The notes beneath the pieces were generated by a model. The model saw nothing but the letters and a program-made list of their open reading frames with translations. It made no database searches and had not been told where the DNA came from. This document shows, in pieces, positions 26,268-36,186 of a stretch of 47,653 bases of DNA. Each line of letters starts with the position of its first letter. Position 1 is the first letter of the stretch. Location of the stretch: the NCBI GenBank assembly GCA_902477645.1, contig CABSIA010000004.1, positions 1-47,653 on the forward strand. The letters are read 5' to 3'. Both the position numbers and the translations under genes were made by a program. This DNA comes from an uncultured Prevotella sp. (GTDB lineage: Bacteria > Bacteroidota > Bacteroidia > Bacteroidales > Bacteroidaceae).

Positions 26268-26289
26268 CTATTTAAAAAACCTAACAATA

Positions 26290-29200
26290 ATGAAAAAATT
26301 CAATATTAAAGGACTTATTATTGGTATTTTCAGCATGTTATGCTGCACAGGCCTGCATGCGCAGACTGCAGCAGCACCCAAAATCACCAATTATGACTTC
26401 CACGACCAGTCGTGTATTCATAATATCTCAGACAACGGCAAATGGGCAGTATCTGTAGGAATGGGACAATCCGATGCCTCAATGTACACCAATGCCCGTC
26501 TTATAAACTTAGAGACTGGCGAAGTTACAGCTCTCGGTCTTGAGAATGACGAGACAGAACCAGTGGCATGCTCTGCATGGGACGTTACCGACGACGGTAT
26601 GGCTGTCGGCAGTCATAAAGGCCGTCCCGCTTATTATATAAAGGGAAAAGGATGGAATTACCTCGATGTGCCTCTTGGCTGGGGAGGCGGCGGACTTGAA
26701 AGTGTCACTCCCGACGGCAAGTATGCTGTGGGAAGAGCTACACAGGGCTGGAATGAGACGGCCGTTCTCTATGACCTTACCACAGGTGATATCCTCGACA
26801 CTCCTGGAATCCCGCCATAAGGAAGTAGCGGTGAGAACTTCAAGCAGGTAAGGTTTACCAATATCACCGGCGACGGCCGCTATATTGAGGGTATAGGTGA
26901 CTATTCATACACATGGAACACCTTAGGCTTCATCTATGACCGTCAGGAAAATAAATGTATCCGTCCCGGATATAACGATGACGGCACACCAGTGCAAAAG
27001 GGCGTTTATGTTGAGAGCGGACTTTTCAGTCCTAACGGTAAATGGTATGTCGGTACCGCACGCATACAGAGCGGAGAAGACGACATTGAATGCCCGTTCC
27101 GCTATAACATGGAGACTAAAGAGTTTACCTTCCTGAGCGGCTCAGCACAGGGCTACAGTTGTGTAAGCGTAGACAATGAAGGCACCATGTACGCCTCAAC
27201 ACCTCCAAACACTCCTGTCCGTACTCTCTATGTATTCGTCAACGGTTTCTGGTATCCCATGGATGACCTGCTGAGACTGCGCTATGGCATTGACATCTAC
27301 GGACAGACAGGCTATGACAACACTGGTACTTGCCAGGGACTTTCAGGCGACGGCAAGACACTCGCCTCTTTCCCTGACCCATACCGCAGCTATGTGATAC
27401 AGATGAACGAGTCTTTCCGTGAGGCTGCGCTCAATGTGAACATACTCAAGGATTATACAGCCACTCCCGCCGATGGCGCTGCCATATCGGGAGTAAACAA
27501 AGTTGTATTGAGATTTAAGTACAATGTCAAGCTGCTGAAGGACAAGGAGGCAGTTCATCTTACCGATAAGGAAGGCAATGACTATGGAAGACTTGTTGGC
27601 ATACAGGTTCTTACAAACAGCAAGGATGTACAGATAACCTACCGCAGCACCAACCTTGCAGAAGGCGAGACATATACCCTTACTGTGGACGAGGGCGCAA
27701 TAGCCCTGCAGTCAGACGAGACACGCACAAACGAGAAGATTGTACTTAATTATATCGGACGTGCCAAAAAGCCTGTAGAGGTTGTAAGCGTTTCACCAGA
27801 GAGCGGCAGTGCCCTTGCACAGCTCAGTGTAAGCACCAATCCGATTTTCCTCACATACGATACCGACATCAAACTGAAGGAGGAGGCTACGGCACAACTT
27901 TACCGTGATGACGAGACAGAGCCTATGGCAACTCTCAATCTTGCGACATCGACAAATGCCGCACAGTCGAAGATGGTGATGGTTTATCCCTCTACAACCC
28001 AATATCTCTTCAAGGGCAGCAATTACAGAATTGTGATACCTGCCGGAGCAGTAATGGACTCCAATGACCAGAACCCAACGGAGAATGATTACACAATAAC
28101 ATACGAGGGTATGTATGAGAGACCAATTATCAGCGACGATGAGAATATCTACAGCGAGGACTTCTCGTATGGTGTAGCCAACATGCTGCTGCGCGACGGC
28201 GACCGTAATACTCCTAATGAGGAGATGCGGGGATATGACTTCCAGGCCGGTGATGCCTACGCATGGGTTCCTGTACGCGATGATAACGGCACAACCGACT
28301 TTTCTGCCGCATCGACATCGGCCTATACTCCTGCCGGAAAGTCTGACGACTGGATGGTTACCCCTCATATATATATTCCTGACGCAAAATGCCGTCTTGA
28401 CTTCGACGCCCAGGGTTTCCGCAAAGCCAAGAGCGACAAGCTGAAGGTTATCGTTTACGCTGACGAGACTGTACACAACTATCTTGATGCAGAGCTTTGC
28501 GACAAGATGCGCGCTGAGGGCAAGGTGCTTATGGACGAGGTGGTATTGCCAGGCAATAGCGAGGGTGATCTCGCCGGCGACTGGACAACCTATTCTTTCA
28601 AGCTCAACGAGTATGCCGGCAAGAGCGTATATATTGCGTTTGTAAATGAGAACGAGGACCAGAGTCTCGTGTTTGTAGACAATGTAAAGGTTGTACGCGA
28701 CAACGGATTCCTGATTGGTCTCTCTTCTGAGACTACCGTAGTAGCCAAGGAAAGCACTCCTGTTGCAGGCCGTATCGTCGTGACTGCTCCGGCGGCTGAG
28801 ATCAGCAGCCTCAACCTGAAGCTCCTTGATGCCGACAAGAACGTCATTGATGAGATTTCGGAAAGCGGCTTGTCACTCAAGAAGGACGACAAATATGACT
28901 TCTCGTTCACAAAGGAACTGCCGCTTACTGTGGGCAAGGAGAACAACTTCTCCATAGCCGTGCAGCTCGGACAGTATTCTGACGAGATAGCATACACTGT
29001 GAAGAATCTCGCATTCCAGCCTACAAAGCGTGTCCTCATCGAGGAGAACACAGGTATGGGCTGCGTATTCTGCCCGCAGGGACATGTGGCATGGGAGCAT
29101 CTGTCGTCTATCTATGGCGACAAGGTGATAATGGCGGCATACCATACATATACCGGCGACATCTATGAGAGTGGCATGACAAACTATGTACAGAGCTTCC

Positions 29201-29973
29201 TCGGATTGTCAGGAGCTCCTACAGCCAAGATTAACCGTGGCGATGTCATTGCAAGTCCTATGTACCGCGAGGTAAAGGAGGGCAAGTACTATTATGGCTT
29301 CACATCGCCAGAAGGCGACTGCTGGGGCGATATCATAGAGAATGAGTTCAAGTCTGACGCAGCAGCCGACATTAATGTCACGGCAACATACAATCCGGAG
29401 ACAAACAAGGTTTCCGTACCATTCTCTGCCAAGTTCGCAATGGACATGGAGAAGCAGAACATAGGCTTGTTCCTTATCGTTACCGAGAACGGGCTTATGG
29501 GTTATCAGGAAAACACCTTCGCATCACAGGATCCAGAGAACTATATCGGCATAGAGGACTGGTGTAAAGGCGGTAAATATGGCAGCAGCCGTGTTTACCC
29601 ATACACACAGAACAATGTTGCCCGCGCACATATCGGCACTTACTATGGCACCACGAGCTACATACCGCAGACCGTTGAGTGCAACACCGACTATACTGGC
29701 ACAATAGAGTTCGACGTTCCAACTACAGTTCAGAAAATCAACAACTGCAATGTTATCTGTATGATGATTGATGCCAACACTGGTAAGGTTATCAACAATG
29801 CACAGGCAAAGATTACTGATCCTACGGGTATCTCCGGCACAGTGGCCGACGGCAGCGGTGCCGAAGAGGTGGCACGCTATAATGCCGCAGGCCAGATGAT
29901 AGCAACCCCACAAAAGGGCTTGAATATCATAAAGTATGCCGACGGCACTACACGCAAGGTTATCGTGAAGTAA
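26290..29973 (+). pseudogene. Omp28-like multidomain secreted protein interrupted by in-frame TAA
   Basis: One continuous reading frame of 1228 codons from MKKFNIKGLI (26290) to 29973, broken only by TAA at 26818-26820 (codon 177, after LDTPGIPP). Coding character resumes at once in the same frame (GSSGENFKQVRFTNITGDGRY). Domains in order: signal peptide ending near LHAQ; a beta-propeller-like N-terminus (VSPD/SPNGKWYVG-type repeats, about 25-340); an Ig-like part (SVSPESGSALAQLSVS); a jellyroll ‘choice-of-anchor’ domain (EDFSYGV…DDWMVTPHIYIPD); an Omp28-like domain with ENTGMGCVFCPQG (C925, C928); and the tail ARYNAAGQMIATPQKG…TRKVIVK. Recent nonsense mutation, assembly error or readthrough are all possible. 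If the stop is real, a truncated 176-residue fragment and perhaps an internal start (26992) remain. Confidence 0.8.
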
Positions 29974-30001
29974 TTTGCAAAACCGAAGCTATATTTATCT
30001 C

Positions 30002-30036
30002 AGCAGAACATCCGTAATTGGATGTTCTGCTTTTTT
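30002..30036 (+). terminator. Terminator closing the secreted-protein block
   Basis: A perfect 12-bp stem AGCAGAACATCC (30002-30013) with 30020-30031, a 6-base loop and six T's. Confidence 0.95.
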
Positions 30037-30177
30037 ATAAGTCACACTTCTTGTGGCTCAAGCCTGTTAAAACATAATTATGCAGGACATACGGTGTTTC
30101 TTTATGAAATGTCATAGGGGCCATTCATAAACGTGCAGTTTTTTCATACTGTATGCAAGCAAATGGGCGGCTATAAG

Positions 30178-30208
30178 TTTGGCGGTTTAAAAAAAAGAAC
30201 TAACTTTG
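30178..30208 (+). promoter_or_regulatory. Promoter of the DUF5686-like gene
   Basis: TTTG (30178-30181), 19 bases, TAACTTTG (30201-30208). It lies inside the longest open frame and therefore sets the start codon to 30235. Confidence 0.87.
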
Positions 30209-30234
30209 CAGAAGCAAAAAAAATTACAGACTCA

Positions 30235-32256
30235 ATGAATAACGGACTACGACATACGCTATTGACTGCGCTGATTGCACTGCTTCCTGTGTTTTGCGCG
30301 TCAGCCATACGCCCCGACTCACTGCTGTTGGAGCGTATGTTCTGCTATGCCGCCACCGTTGCCACAGACAGCACAACCAGAAGCAAATCGCATAACTACA
30401 CACGCTTTGCTCTCAACATAGAGCGCAAAAACCTCACTTTGCTTGCCGTGCCCACGATGTTTGCCGTGGCTAATGGCGGACAGCGCCACTACATTGACGA
30501 GAGCTACAACGAGATTTCGGGCTATGGAACCGACGATATGGACTCACGGACGCTGCTCCGCACAACCACCATTCCACACCGCAGCAAAGCCATGGAGAAC
30601 ATACTGAAATATCTGACACCGAAAATATACGAGGAGACCATAATCGACGACTATCTCATATCGCCATTCGCACGTCAGAACAAGAAGTTTTACAAATATA
30701 CTGTCACATTCAATCTTGACGGAACTGTGACTATAAAATTCAGGCCACGCCGAAACAACACCCTACTGATAGCCGGACGAGCGATGATAGACTATGCCTC
30801 GGGGCGCATTATGGAATGCGAGATAGACGGCGAGTACGACATGGTGGACTTCAACCTCTCTATGCTGATGGGTGACTCTGGACGGCTCTCACTATTGCCA
30901 AAGCAGGGCAAACTACAGACATCGTTCCAGTTTCTCGGAAACAAAATAACGGGAAAATATACCTCGTTCTACAATCTGCCACAACCTGCAAACGACACGA
31001 TAACCGGCGACGACGCCACAAGAATGGCAAACCTTAGACCCGACACGCTGACTGCGGAAGAAACAAAAACTGTTGAGAAATTCCAACACGACAGAAACTA
31101 CAACGACACTACGGGACACCACAAGAAAAACAAGCTGTGGGACATAATCGGCGACCATACCATAAACCGCATAAAATCAAACTTCGGCAATGACAACCGC
31201 GGCTATCTGAGAATAAATCCTATTCTTAACCCCCTGTATCTTGGCTACAGCCACCGGAAGGGCATAACCTACAAGTTCGACATTCGCGCCAGCTATATGT
31301 TCAGCCCCAAAAGTGAGCTGTCGGGCAGAGTGAAAGCCGGCTATTCGTTCAAGCAGAGACAGCTGTACCTAAACATTCCCATAACATGGTATTTCGACAA
31401 AAACCGCGACGGATACATAAGGGCAGAGCTCGGCAACGACCGCCACTCTGCCAACGCAATGATTACGGAACATATTCAGGAAATATTTCCAGATTCCATC
31501 ATCAACCAACAGGGCAGCGACATCGGCAATTTCAGAAACAACTACATGAAACTATATGCAAACATAGACCTGACGCGGCATTTCAGCATTAAGGGCGGCA
31601 TATCACAGCACCATAGAAAAGCCATAGACGTAGGTGCATACAAACAGGCAGGACAAAGATACACCTACCACTCAGCAGCTCCTCTCATGGAGCTGCAATG
31701 GCGGCCGTGGGCATGGAAAGGTCCCGTTTTCACCATCGACTACGAGCGAAGCATAAAGGGACTGCTGAACTCTAACACCCAGTACGAGCGATGGGAGATG
31801 AACGGCGAATACATATACAGGCAAAGCCGTCTGCAAAATCTGCACATGCGGGCAGGCTGCGGATTCTACACGCTGAAAGACCAAAACGCCTACTTCTGCG
31901 ACTACGAGAACTTCCGGGAGAACACTGTGCCCGGAGGATGGAACGATGACTGGAGCGGCGAGTTCGAGCTGCTGCGTAGCGACACCTACAACCGGTCAGA
32001 CTACTACGTGCGTGCCAACGTCACCTACGAGAGTCCGCTGCTGTTGCTCAGCTGGGTGCCATGGCTTGGAAAATACATGGAAATGGAGCGCATACACATC
32101 AGCACACTCGACGTGAAAGACATACATCCGTACATCGAGGCAGGCTACGGCTTCACAACCCGTCTGTTCTCGTTCGGCTTTTTCGCCTCGTTTAAACAAT
32201 GGAAATACGATGCCGTGGGCGTGAAATGGGGATTTGAGCTGTTCAGGAAATGGTGA
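30235..32256 (+). CDS. DUF5686-like outer-membrane beta-barrel protein
   Basis: About 673 residues from MNNGLRHTLLTALIALLPVF, a signal peptide that ends near ASA. The first third (about 20-260) holds the conserved soluble region (KAMENILKYLTPKIYEETIIDDYLISP, then YTVTFNLDGTVTIKFRPR). From about 330 the sequence turns into barrel-type strands (FDIRASYMFSPKSELSGRVKAGYSF…YIEAGYGFTTRLFSFGFFASF) and ends in an aromatic residue (FRKW). This resembles DUF5686 proteins, but without their usual N-terminal carboxypeptidase-regulatory-like domain. It is transcribed alone. The open frame reaches back to 30133, but the promoter lies in that stretch. The role is unknown, possibly transport or assembly at the outer membrane. 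Confidence 0.7.
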   Translation: MNNGLRHTLLTALIALLPVFCASAIRPDSLLLERMFCYAATVATDSTTRSKSHNYTRFALNIERKNLTLLAVPTMFAVANGGQRHYIDESYNEISGYGTDDMDSRTLLRTTTIPHRSKAMENILKYLTPKIYEETIIDDYLISPFARQNKKFYKYTVTFNLDGTVTIKFRPRRNNTLLIAGRAMIDYASGRIMECEIDGEYDMVDFNLSMLMGDSGRLSLLPKQGKLQTSFQFLGNKITGKYTSFYNLPQPANDTITGDDATRMANLRPDTLTAEETKTVEKFQHDRNYNDTTGHHKKNKLWDIIGDHTINRIKSNFGNDNRGYLRINPILNPLYLGYSHRKGITYKFDIRASYMFSPKSELSGRVKAGYSFKQRQLYLNIPITWYFDKNRDGYIRAELGNDRHSANAMITEHIQEIFPDSIINQQGSDIGNFRNNYMKLYANIDLTRHFSIKGGISQHHRKAIDVGAYKQAGQRYTYHSAAPLMELQWRPWAWKGPVFTIDYERSIKGLLNSNTQYERWEMNGEYIYRQSRLQNLHMRAGCGFYTLKDQNAYFCDYENFRENTVPGGWNDDWSGEFELLRSDTYNRSDYYVRANVTYESPLLLLSWVPWLGKYMEMERIHISTLDVKDIHPYIEAGYGFTTRLFSFGFFASFKQWKYDAVGVKWGFELFRKW

Positions 32257-32272
32257 AGTTTTATTCATAATG

Positions 32273-32344
32273 CATAATTCATAATTAGGCTATGCCATTG
32301 TAAACATGAAAAATATTAATGGCGCATGCCAATTATGAATTATG
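32273..32344. repeat. Inverted repeat with AATTATGAATTATG ends
   Basis: CATAATTCATAATT (32273-32286) is perfectly inverted at 32331-32344. The stem can extend inward through GGC…ATGCCATT and AATGGCGCATGCC with mismatches. About 72 bases in all, a MITE-like size; related motifs occur in several other spacers. Confidence 0.75.
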
Positions 32345-32426
32345 AAGTAAACAATTTTCCAAACGCTTCCTTGTAAAAGTGCTCATGCTTCCTTTTGCGT
32401 TGCCAAACGCTTATATATGCGTCCTG

Positions 32427-32495
32427 AATAAGATTATTAACCTTAAGGCAATAAGATTAATAATCTTAAGGCCGTAAGATTAATAATCTTATCGC
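32427..32495. repeat. Three tandem 23-bp units with palindromic core
   Basis: Units at 32427-32449, 32450-32472 and 32473-32495. The second and third contain AAGATTAATAATCTT, a palindrome; the first is a diverged copy (AAGATTATTAACCTT). Each ends with a GC-rich AAGGC or TCGC. They could bind a protein or fold into stacked hairpins. Confidence 0.85.
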
Positions 32496-32496
32496 C

Positions 32497-32518
32497 AACG
32501 CAGCCGCATGCGTTTTTT
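32497..32518 (+). terminator. Possible weak terminator
   Basis: AACGCA (32497-32502) and TGCGTT (32509-32514) form a 6-bp stem followed by T's to 32518. It could end the DUF5686-like transcript; the stem is short. Confidence 0.4.
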
Positions 32519-32767
32519 AACGGATACTAATGATTCCGGCAACACATACGGAAGAGTCTCACAAAACGTCAAGAATAATTACCCAACATAAGCGCTCATC
32601 AGCAAGTTTTTTCAGCCGGCACTATTTGCGTTCCCCCCCGTTAAACTTATACGGCGGGTATGCCGGCTTGCTCCTCCAACGATAACCTGCAGGACTGGTG
32701 ACCTAACCAAAATCGGGTAAAAAGTAACATTAAATTGGCTCGCAATGAACTTTTAATACTTAATATT

Positions 32768-32798
32768 TTTGACGGCTCAGAAAAACTGCTTAATTTTG
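32768..32798 (+). promoter_or_regulatory. addAB promoter
   Basis: TTTG (32768-32771), 19 bases, TAATTTTG (32791-32798). The leader is about 110 bases. Confidence 0.85.
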
Positions 32799-32907
32799 CA
32801 TTCATAACAGTTACTCTTTAAATTGTATTTTACACATTACAAAGTGTGCGACTTTTATAGAGAGACCGTTATTTTTGCTCCATTATTTTGGGGTGAGAAA
32901 ACTTTAG

Positions 32908-32930
32908 TTATGAATTATGAATTATGAATT
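32908..32930. repeat. AATTATGAATT tandem repeat containing the addA start codon
   Basis: Three overlapping 7-base units (TTATGAA/TTATGAA/TTATGAA) end in the coding sequence MNYEL of addA. The start codon at 32917 lies within the repeat. Confidence 0.8.
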
Positions 32931-35900
32931 GCTAACAGTTTACAGTGCAAGCGCAGGCAGCGGAAAAACGTTCACGCTTGCAGTAAAATACATAGAGCTG
33001 CTCATAGAGCGGCCCGAGAGCTACCGCTCCATTCTTGCCGTAACCTTTACAAACAAGGCCACCGACGAAATGAAGCTCAGAATATTGAGCCAACTCTACG
33101 GACTGGCAAACAATCTGCCCGACTCCGAGGACTACGCACGGAAAATAGAGGCTGACTTCAAAGAAACTGGCAAGACAATCTCACGGCAAACAATATCGCG
33201 CAACGCCAAGACCGCATTGGGATATCTGCTCCACAACTACAACTACTTCCGCATTCAGACCATTGACGCTTTCTTCCAAAGCGTGATGCGCAACATGGCA
33301 CGCGAGCTTAACCTCAATGCCAACTTCAAGCTATCTCTAAACGACGCACAGGTAGAGGAGAAAGCTGTAGACGACATGATCGACGGACTCACTCCGAAAA
33401 GCGATGTCATGAAATGGATTGTAGAATACATCAGCGACAATATAAGTCAGGACAAAAACTGGAACGTGATAGGGGCTATAAAAAAATTCGGAATGACCAT
33501 ATTCAACGACAAATATAAGGAGCACGAGGCTGACCTGAACGAGGTGTTCCGCCATCCCGGATTTTTCAAAGATTTCGACACCAAGCTACGCTCCATTATG
33601 GCAAAGGCCGAAAAGGAATGGAACGCCATATATGAGGCATATAAAAATACTCTCGAGGCCAATGGCACAGAGCCTGCCGATTTCAAGAACGGAACAAGAG
33701 GCGCATGCGGCTACTTCGAGAAATATGGAAAAGGAATAAAGGAAATGGCAAAGAAGTCTGCCGACCACTATAACAAGACTGCACAATCAGCAAGTCAGGA
33801 TATAGGAGCATGGATAAAGAAGGCAGACCTCGGCTCGCCGCTTGAGACAGTTGCACATAAACTGATGCGGCAGCTCAACGAGGCTGAGGAGCACAGAACG
33901 GTATGGCTGAGAAACTACAAATCGGCTGACGCCACGCTGAGACACATAAGCGAGCTGAGACTGCTCGGACACATCAAAGACAAAGTTGACGAGATGAACG
34001 CCATTGCCAACCGTTTTCAGCTCAGCGACACGCAATCGCTCCTAAACGCCATGATTGGCACAAGCGACGCTCCGTTTGTTTATGAGAAAATCGGCTCGCA
34101 GATAAACCATATCATGATTGACGAGTTTCAGGACACAAGCCTCTCACAATGGAAAAATTTCAAAGTGCTGCTTGAGGACTGCATGGCACAACAGTCATCG
34201 TGCCTTATAGTAGGCGACGTAAAACAGAGCATATACCGTTGGCGCTCAAGTGACTGGCGACTGCTGAACAACATAACCGAAGAGTTCGGCAGCGACAAGA
34301 TAAAACTCGAGCCGCTCGACACAAACTACCGCTCAGAGGCAAATATCATAAAATTCAACAACCTGTTTTTCGAAAAGGCTGCCGAGACAGAATTCATTGA
34401 CTATGCCGAGACGTTTCCGTCTATAAACGGCATATTCAAGGGCGACTCACTGGTTCAGAAAATTAGTCCTAAGAAAGAAAGCCAGGAACACCGCGGACAT
34501 GTGGAGATAACTCTATTGCCCAATGCCGACTACCGGCAACAGACCAAGGAACGCATACGCAACCTGATAGCGGAGCTGACAGAGAACGGCGTAAGCCAGA
34601 AAGACATAGCCATCTTGACACGCTCAAACTCCAACATTGCCGACATTGGCGAATACCTCATGGAAGAGATGCCAGAACTGACTCTGGTGTCTGACGAGGC
34701 TTTCGTACTGGAGGCGTCGCTGGCCGTGAGAACCGTCATCACCGCCATGCAGGTAATGGCAAACGAGGACGACAAACTCGCCCTGGCAACGCTTGCACGA
34801 TATTCACAAGTCATTGCAGGAAACGGCAATCCTGCTTTGGAAATATTGAATGCCATCGACAATCTTGACCTGCTGCTGCCTGCAAAGTTCAGAAAAGCGG
34901 AGCGGAACACCCTGGCAACAAAACCTATATATGAGCTTGCCGGAACCATTGCAGACATTTTCAACCTCGGCGGCATAAAGAACGAGGCGGCATATCTCAG
35001 CAAGTTTTTCGACACACTTGCCAACTTCATTTCCGACTATCCCGCAACCATTAAAGACATAATTACAGAGTGGGACGAGAATATGCACAAAACGCCTATC
35101 GAGAGCGACAAGGTAGACGGCATACGCATGCTTACCATACACAAGAGCAAGGGACTGGAATTTGACAACGTGATAATCCCGTTCTGCGACTGGAGACTGG
35201 AATCGAACGACCTGTTTTGGGTCTCGCCCGGAGCAGAGCCTTACAACGCCTTGCCGCTCGTGCCTGTTGAGTTCTCGAAGAAAGCCCTTGAGGACACCAT
35301 CTACGAAAACGACTACAACGAAGAGCACGTGCAAAATCTTGTAGACAACATGAACCTGCTGTATGTGGCATTCACAAGAGCCGGAAAAAACCTTTTCGTC
35401 TACGGACGCAATCCTGACTCAAAGGGAAATAGCGGAATGCCAAACCGATCAATGATTTTGCCTGCGGCACTGGAGGCCGTAACCAAATCCGGCAAGCTCG
35501 AAGGCTGCACTTTTGAAGAGATGGATGACATCAAGACATTCTCATTCGGCGACATTGTTGTCTCTGGACACAAAGCGGAGAAAATCTCAGAAAACGTGTT
35601 CTTGCCTGCCATAGAGAACATTTCGATAGCAGAAAGGGAAAGCAAAGCGGCAAATGCGGCAATCACCTTCCGCCAAAGCAACAAGAGCCGAGAGTTTGTT
35701 GCCGATATTGACGATGACATGGAAGACGAGCAGAAAGCATATATAAAGACGGGCACAATTCTGCACCGCATATTCTCGACCATCGAGACTTCTGGCGACA
35801 TTGACAAGGCGCTGGTTATGCTTGAGCAGGAAGGCGAGCTGTATTCTAACGGCACCACCAAAGACAAGCTCGTGGCAATGCTGCAGAAACGTCTTGAAAG

Positions 35901-36186
35901 TCAAAAAATAAAAGAATGGTTCTCGCCAGGATGGACACTTTTCAACGAGTGCACTTTATTATACATAGACCCCGTAAGCGGAAAAACAATAAACAGACGA
36001 CCAGACCGCGTGATGACAAACGGAAAAGAGACCATTGTGGTAGATTTTAAATTCGCAGCGCCGAGAGACGAGCACCACATCCAAGTGGCGCAATACGTGC
36101 AGCTGCTCACGGATATGGGCTACAATGATGTAAAAGGCTACCTGTGGTATGTGTACACAAACAATATCGTGGAGGTAAACAAATAA
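32917..36186 (+). CDS. addA: AddA/RecB-type helicase-nuclease
   Basis: 1089 residues. The UvrD-like superfamily 1 helicase fused to a RecB-type nuclease processes double-strand DNA ends for homologous recombination together with AddB. Visible motifs are Walker A ASAGSGKT (11-18), motif II DEFQDTS (402-408), the QSIYRWR and NYRSEANII motifs, LTIHKSKGLEF, and YVAFTRA. The C-terminal nuclease has GTILHRIF and VVDFKFA (D1043, K1045), with HIQVAQY after it. The gene starts inside an AATTATGAATT repeat and its TAA overlaps the addB ATG by one base (TAATG), showing translational coupling. recR lies about 5 kb further on the other strand. The family call is very secure. Confidence 0.94.
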   Translation: MNYELLTVYSASAGSGKTFTLAVKYIELLIERPESYRSILAVTFTNKATDEMKLRILSQLYGLANNLPDSEDYARKIEADFKETGKTISRQTISRNAKTALGYLLHNYNYFRIQTIDAFFQSVMRNMARELNLNANFKLSLNDAQVEEKAVDDMIDGLTPKSDVMKWIVEYISDNISQDKNWNVIGAIKKFGMTIFNDKYKEHEADLNEVFRHPGFFKDFDTKLRSIMAKAEKEWNAIYEAYKNTLEANGTEPADFKNGTRGACGYFEKYGKGIKEMAKKSADHYNKTAQSASQDIGAWIKKADLGSPLETVAHKLMRQLNEAEEHRTVWLRNYKSADATLRHISELRLLGHIKDKVDEMNAIANRFQLSDTQSLLNAMIGTSDAPFVYEKIGSQINHIMIDEFQDTSLSQWKNFKVLLEDCMAQQSSCLIVGDVKQSIYRWRSSDWRLLNNITEEFGSDKIKLEPLDTNYRSEANIIKFNNLFFEKAAETEFIDYAETFPSINGIFKGDSLVQKISPKKESQEHRGHVEITLLPNADYRQQTKERIRNLIAELTENGVSQKDIAILTRSNSNIADIGEYLMEEMPELTLVSDEAFVLEASLAVRTVITAMQVMANEDDKLALATLARYSQVIAGNGNPALEILNAIDNLDLLLPAKFRKAERNTLATKPIYELAGTIADIFNLGGIKNEAAYLSKFFDTLANFISDYPATIKDIITEWDENMHKTPIESDKVDGIRMLTIHKSKGLEFDNVIIPFCDWRLESNDLFWVSPGAEPYNALPLVPVEFSKKALEDTIYENDYNEEHVQNLVDNMNLLYVAFTRAGKNLFVYGRNPDSKGNSGMPNRSMILPAALEAVTKSGKLEGCTFEEMDDIKTFSFGDIVVSGHKAEKISENVFLPAIENISIAERESKAANAAITFRQSNKSREFVADIDDDMEDEQKAYIKTGTILHRIFSTIETSGDIDKALVMLEQEGELYSNGTTKDKLVAMLQKRLESQKIKEWFSPGWTLFNECTLLYIDPVSGKTINRRPDRVMTNGKETIVVDFKFAAPRDEHHIQVAQYVQLLTDMGYNDVKGYLWYVYTNNIVEVNK

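Larger units (their letters stand above)
32257..32916. other. 660-base spacer with several repeat types and the addAB promoter
   Basis: It contains an AATTATGAATTATG inverted-repeat element, three tandem 23-bp palindromic units, a small T-tailed hairpin, and the promoter of addAB near its end. I see no protein-like reading frame and no tRNA-like fold. Confidence 0.7.

Noticed and set aside
26248..26289. Upstream start of the interrupted Omp28-like gene
   Set aside because: The ATG lies in a hairpin loop; a normal signal peptide begins at 26290.
26818..26820. Recoded stop (selenocysteine or pyrrolysine)
   Set aside because: Those use TGA and TAG; the codon here is TAA, and no recoding element is visible.
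32610..32720. Remnant of an insertion sequence or RNA in the C-rich spacer segment
   Set aside because: Only short imperfect stems and no coding remnant are visible.
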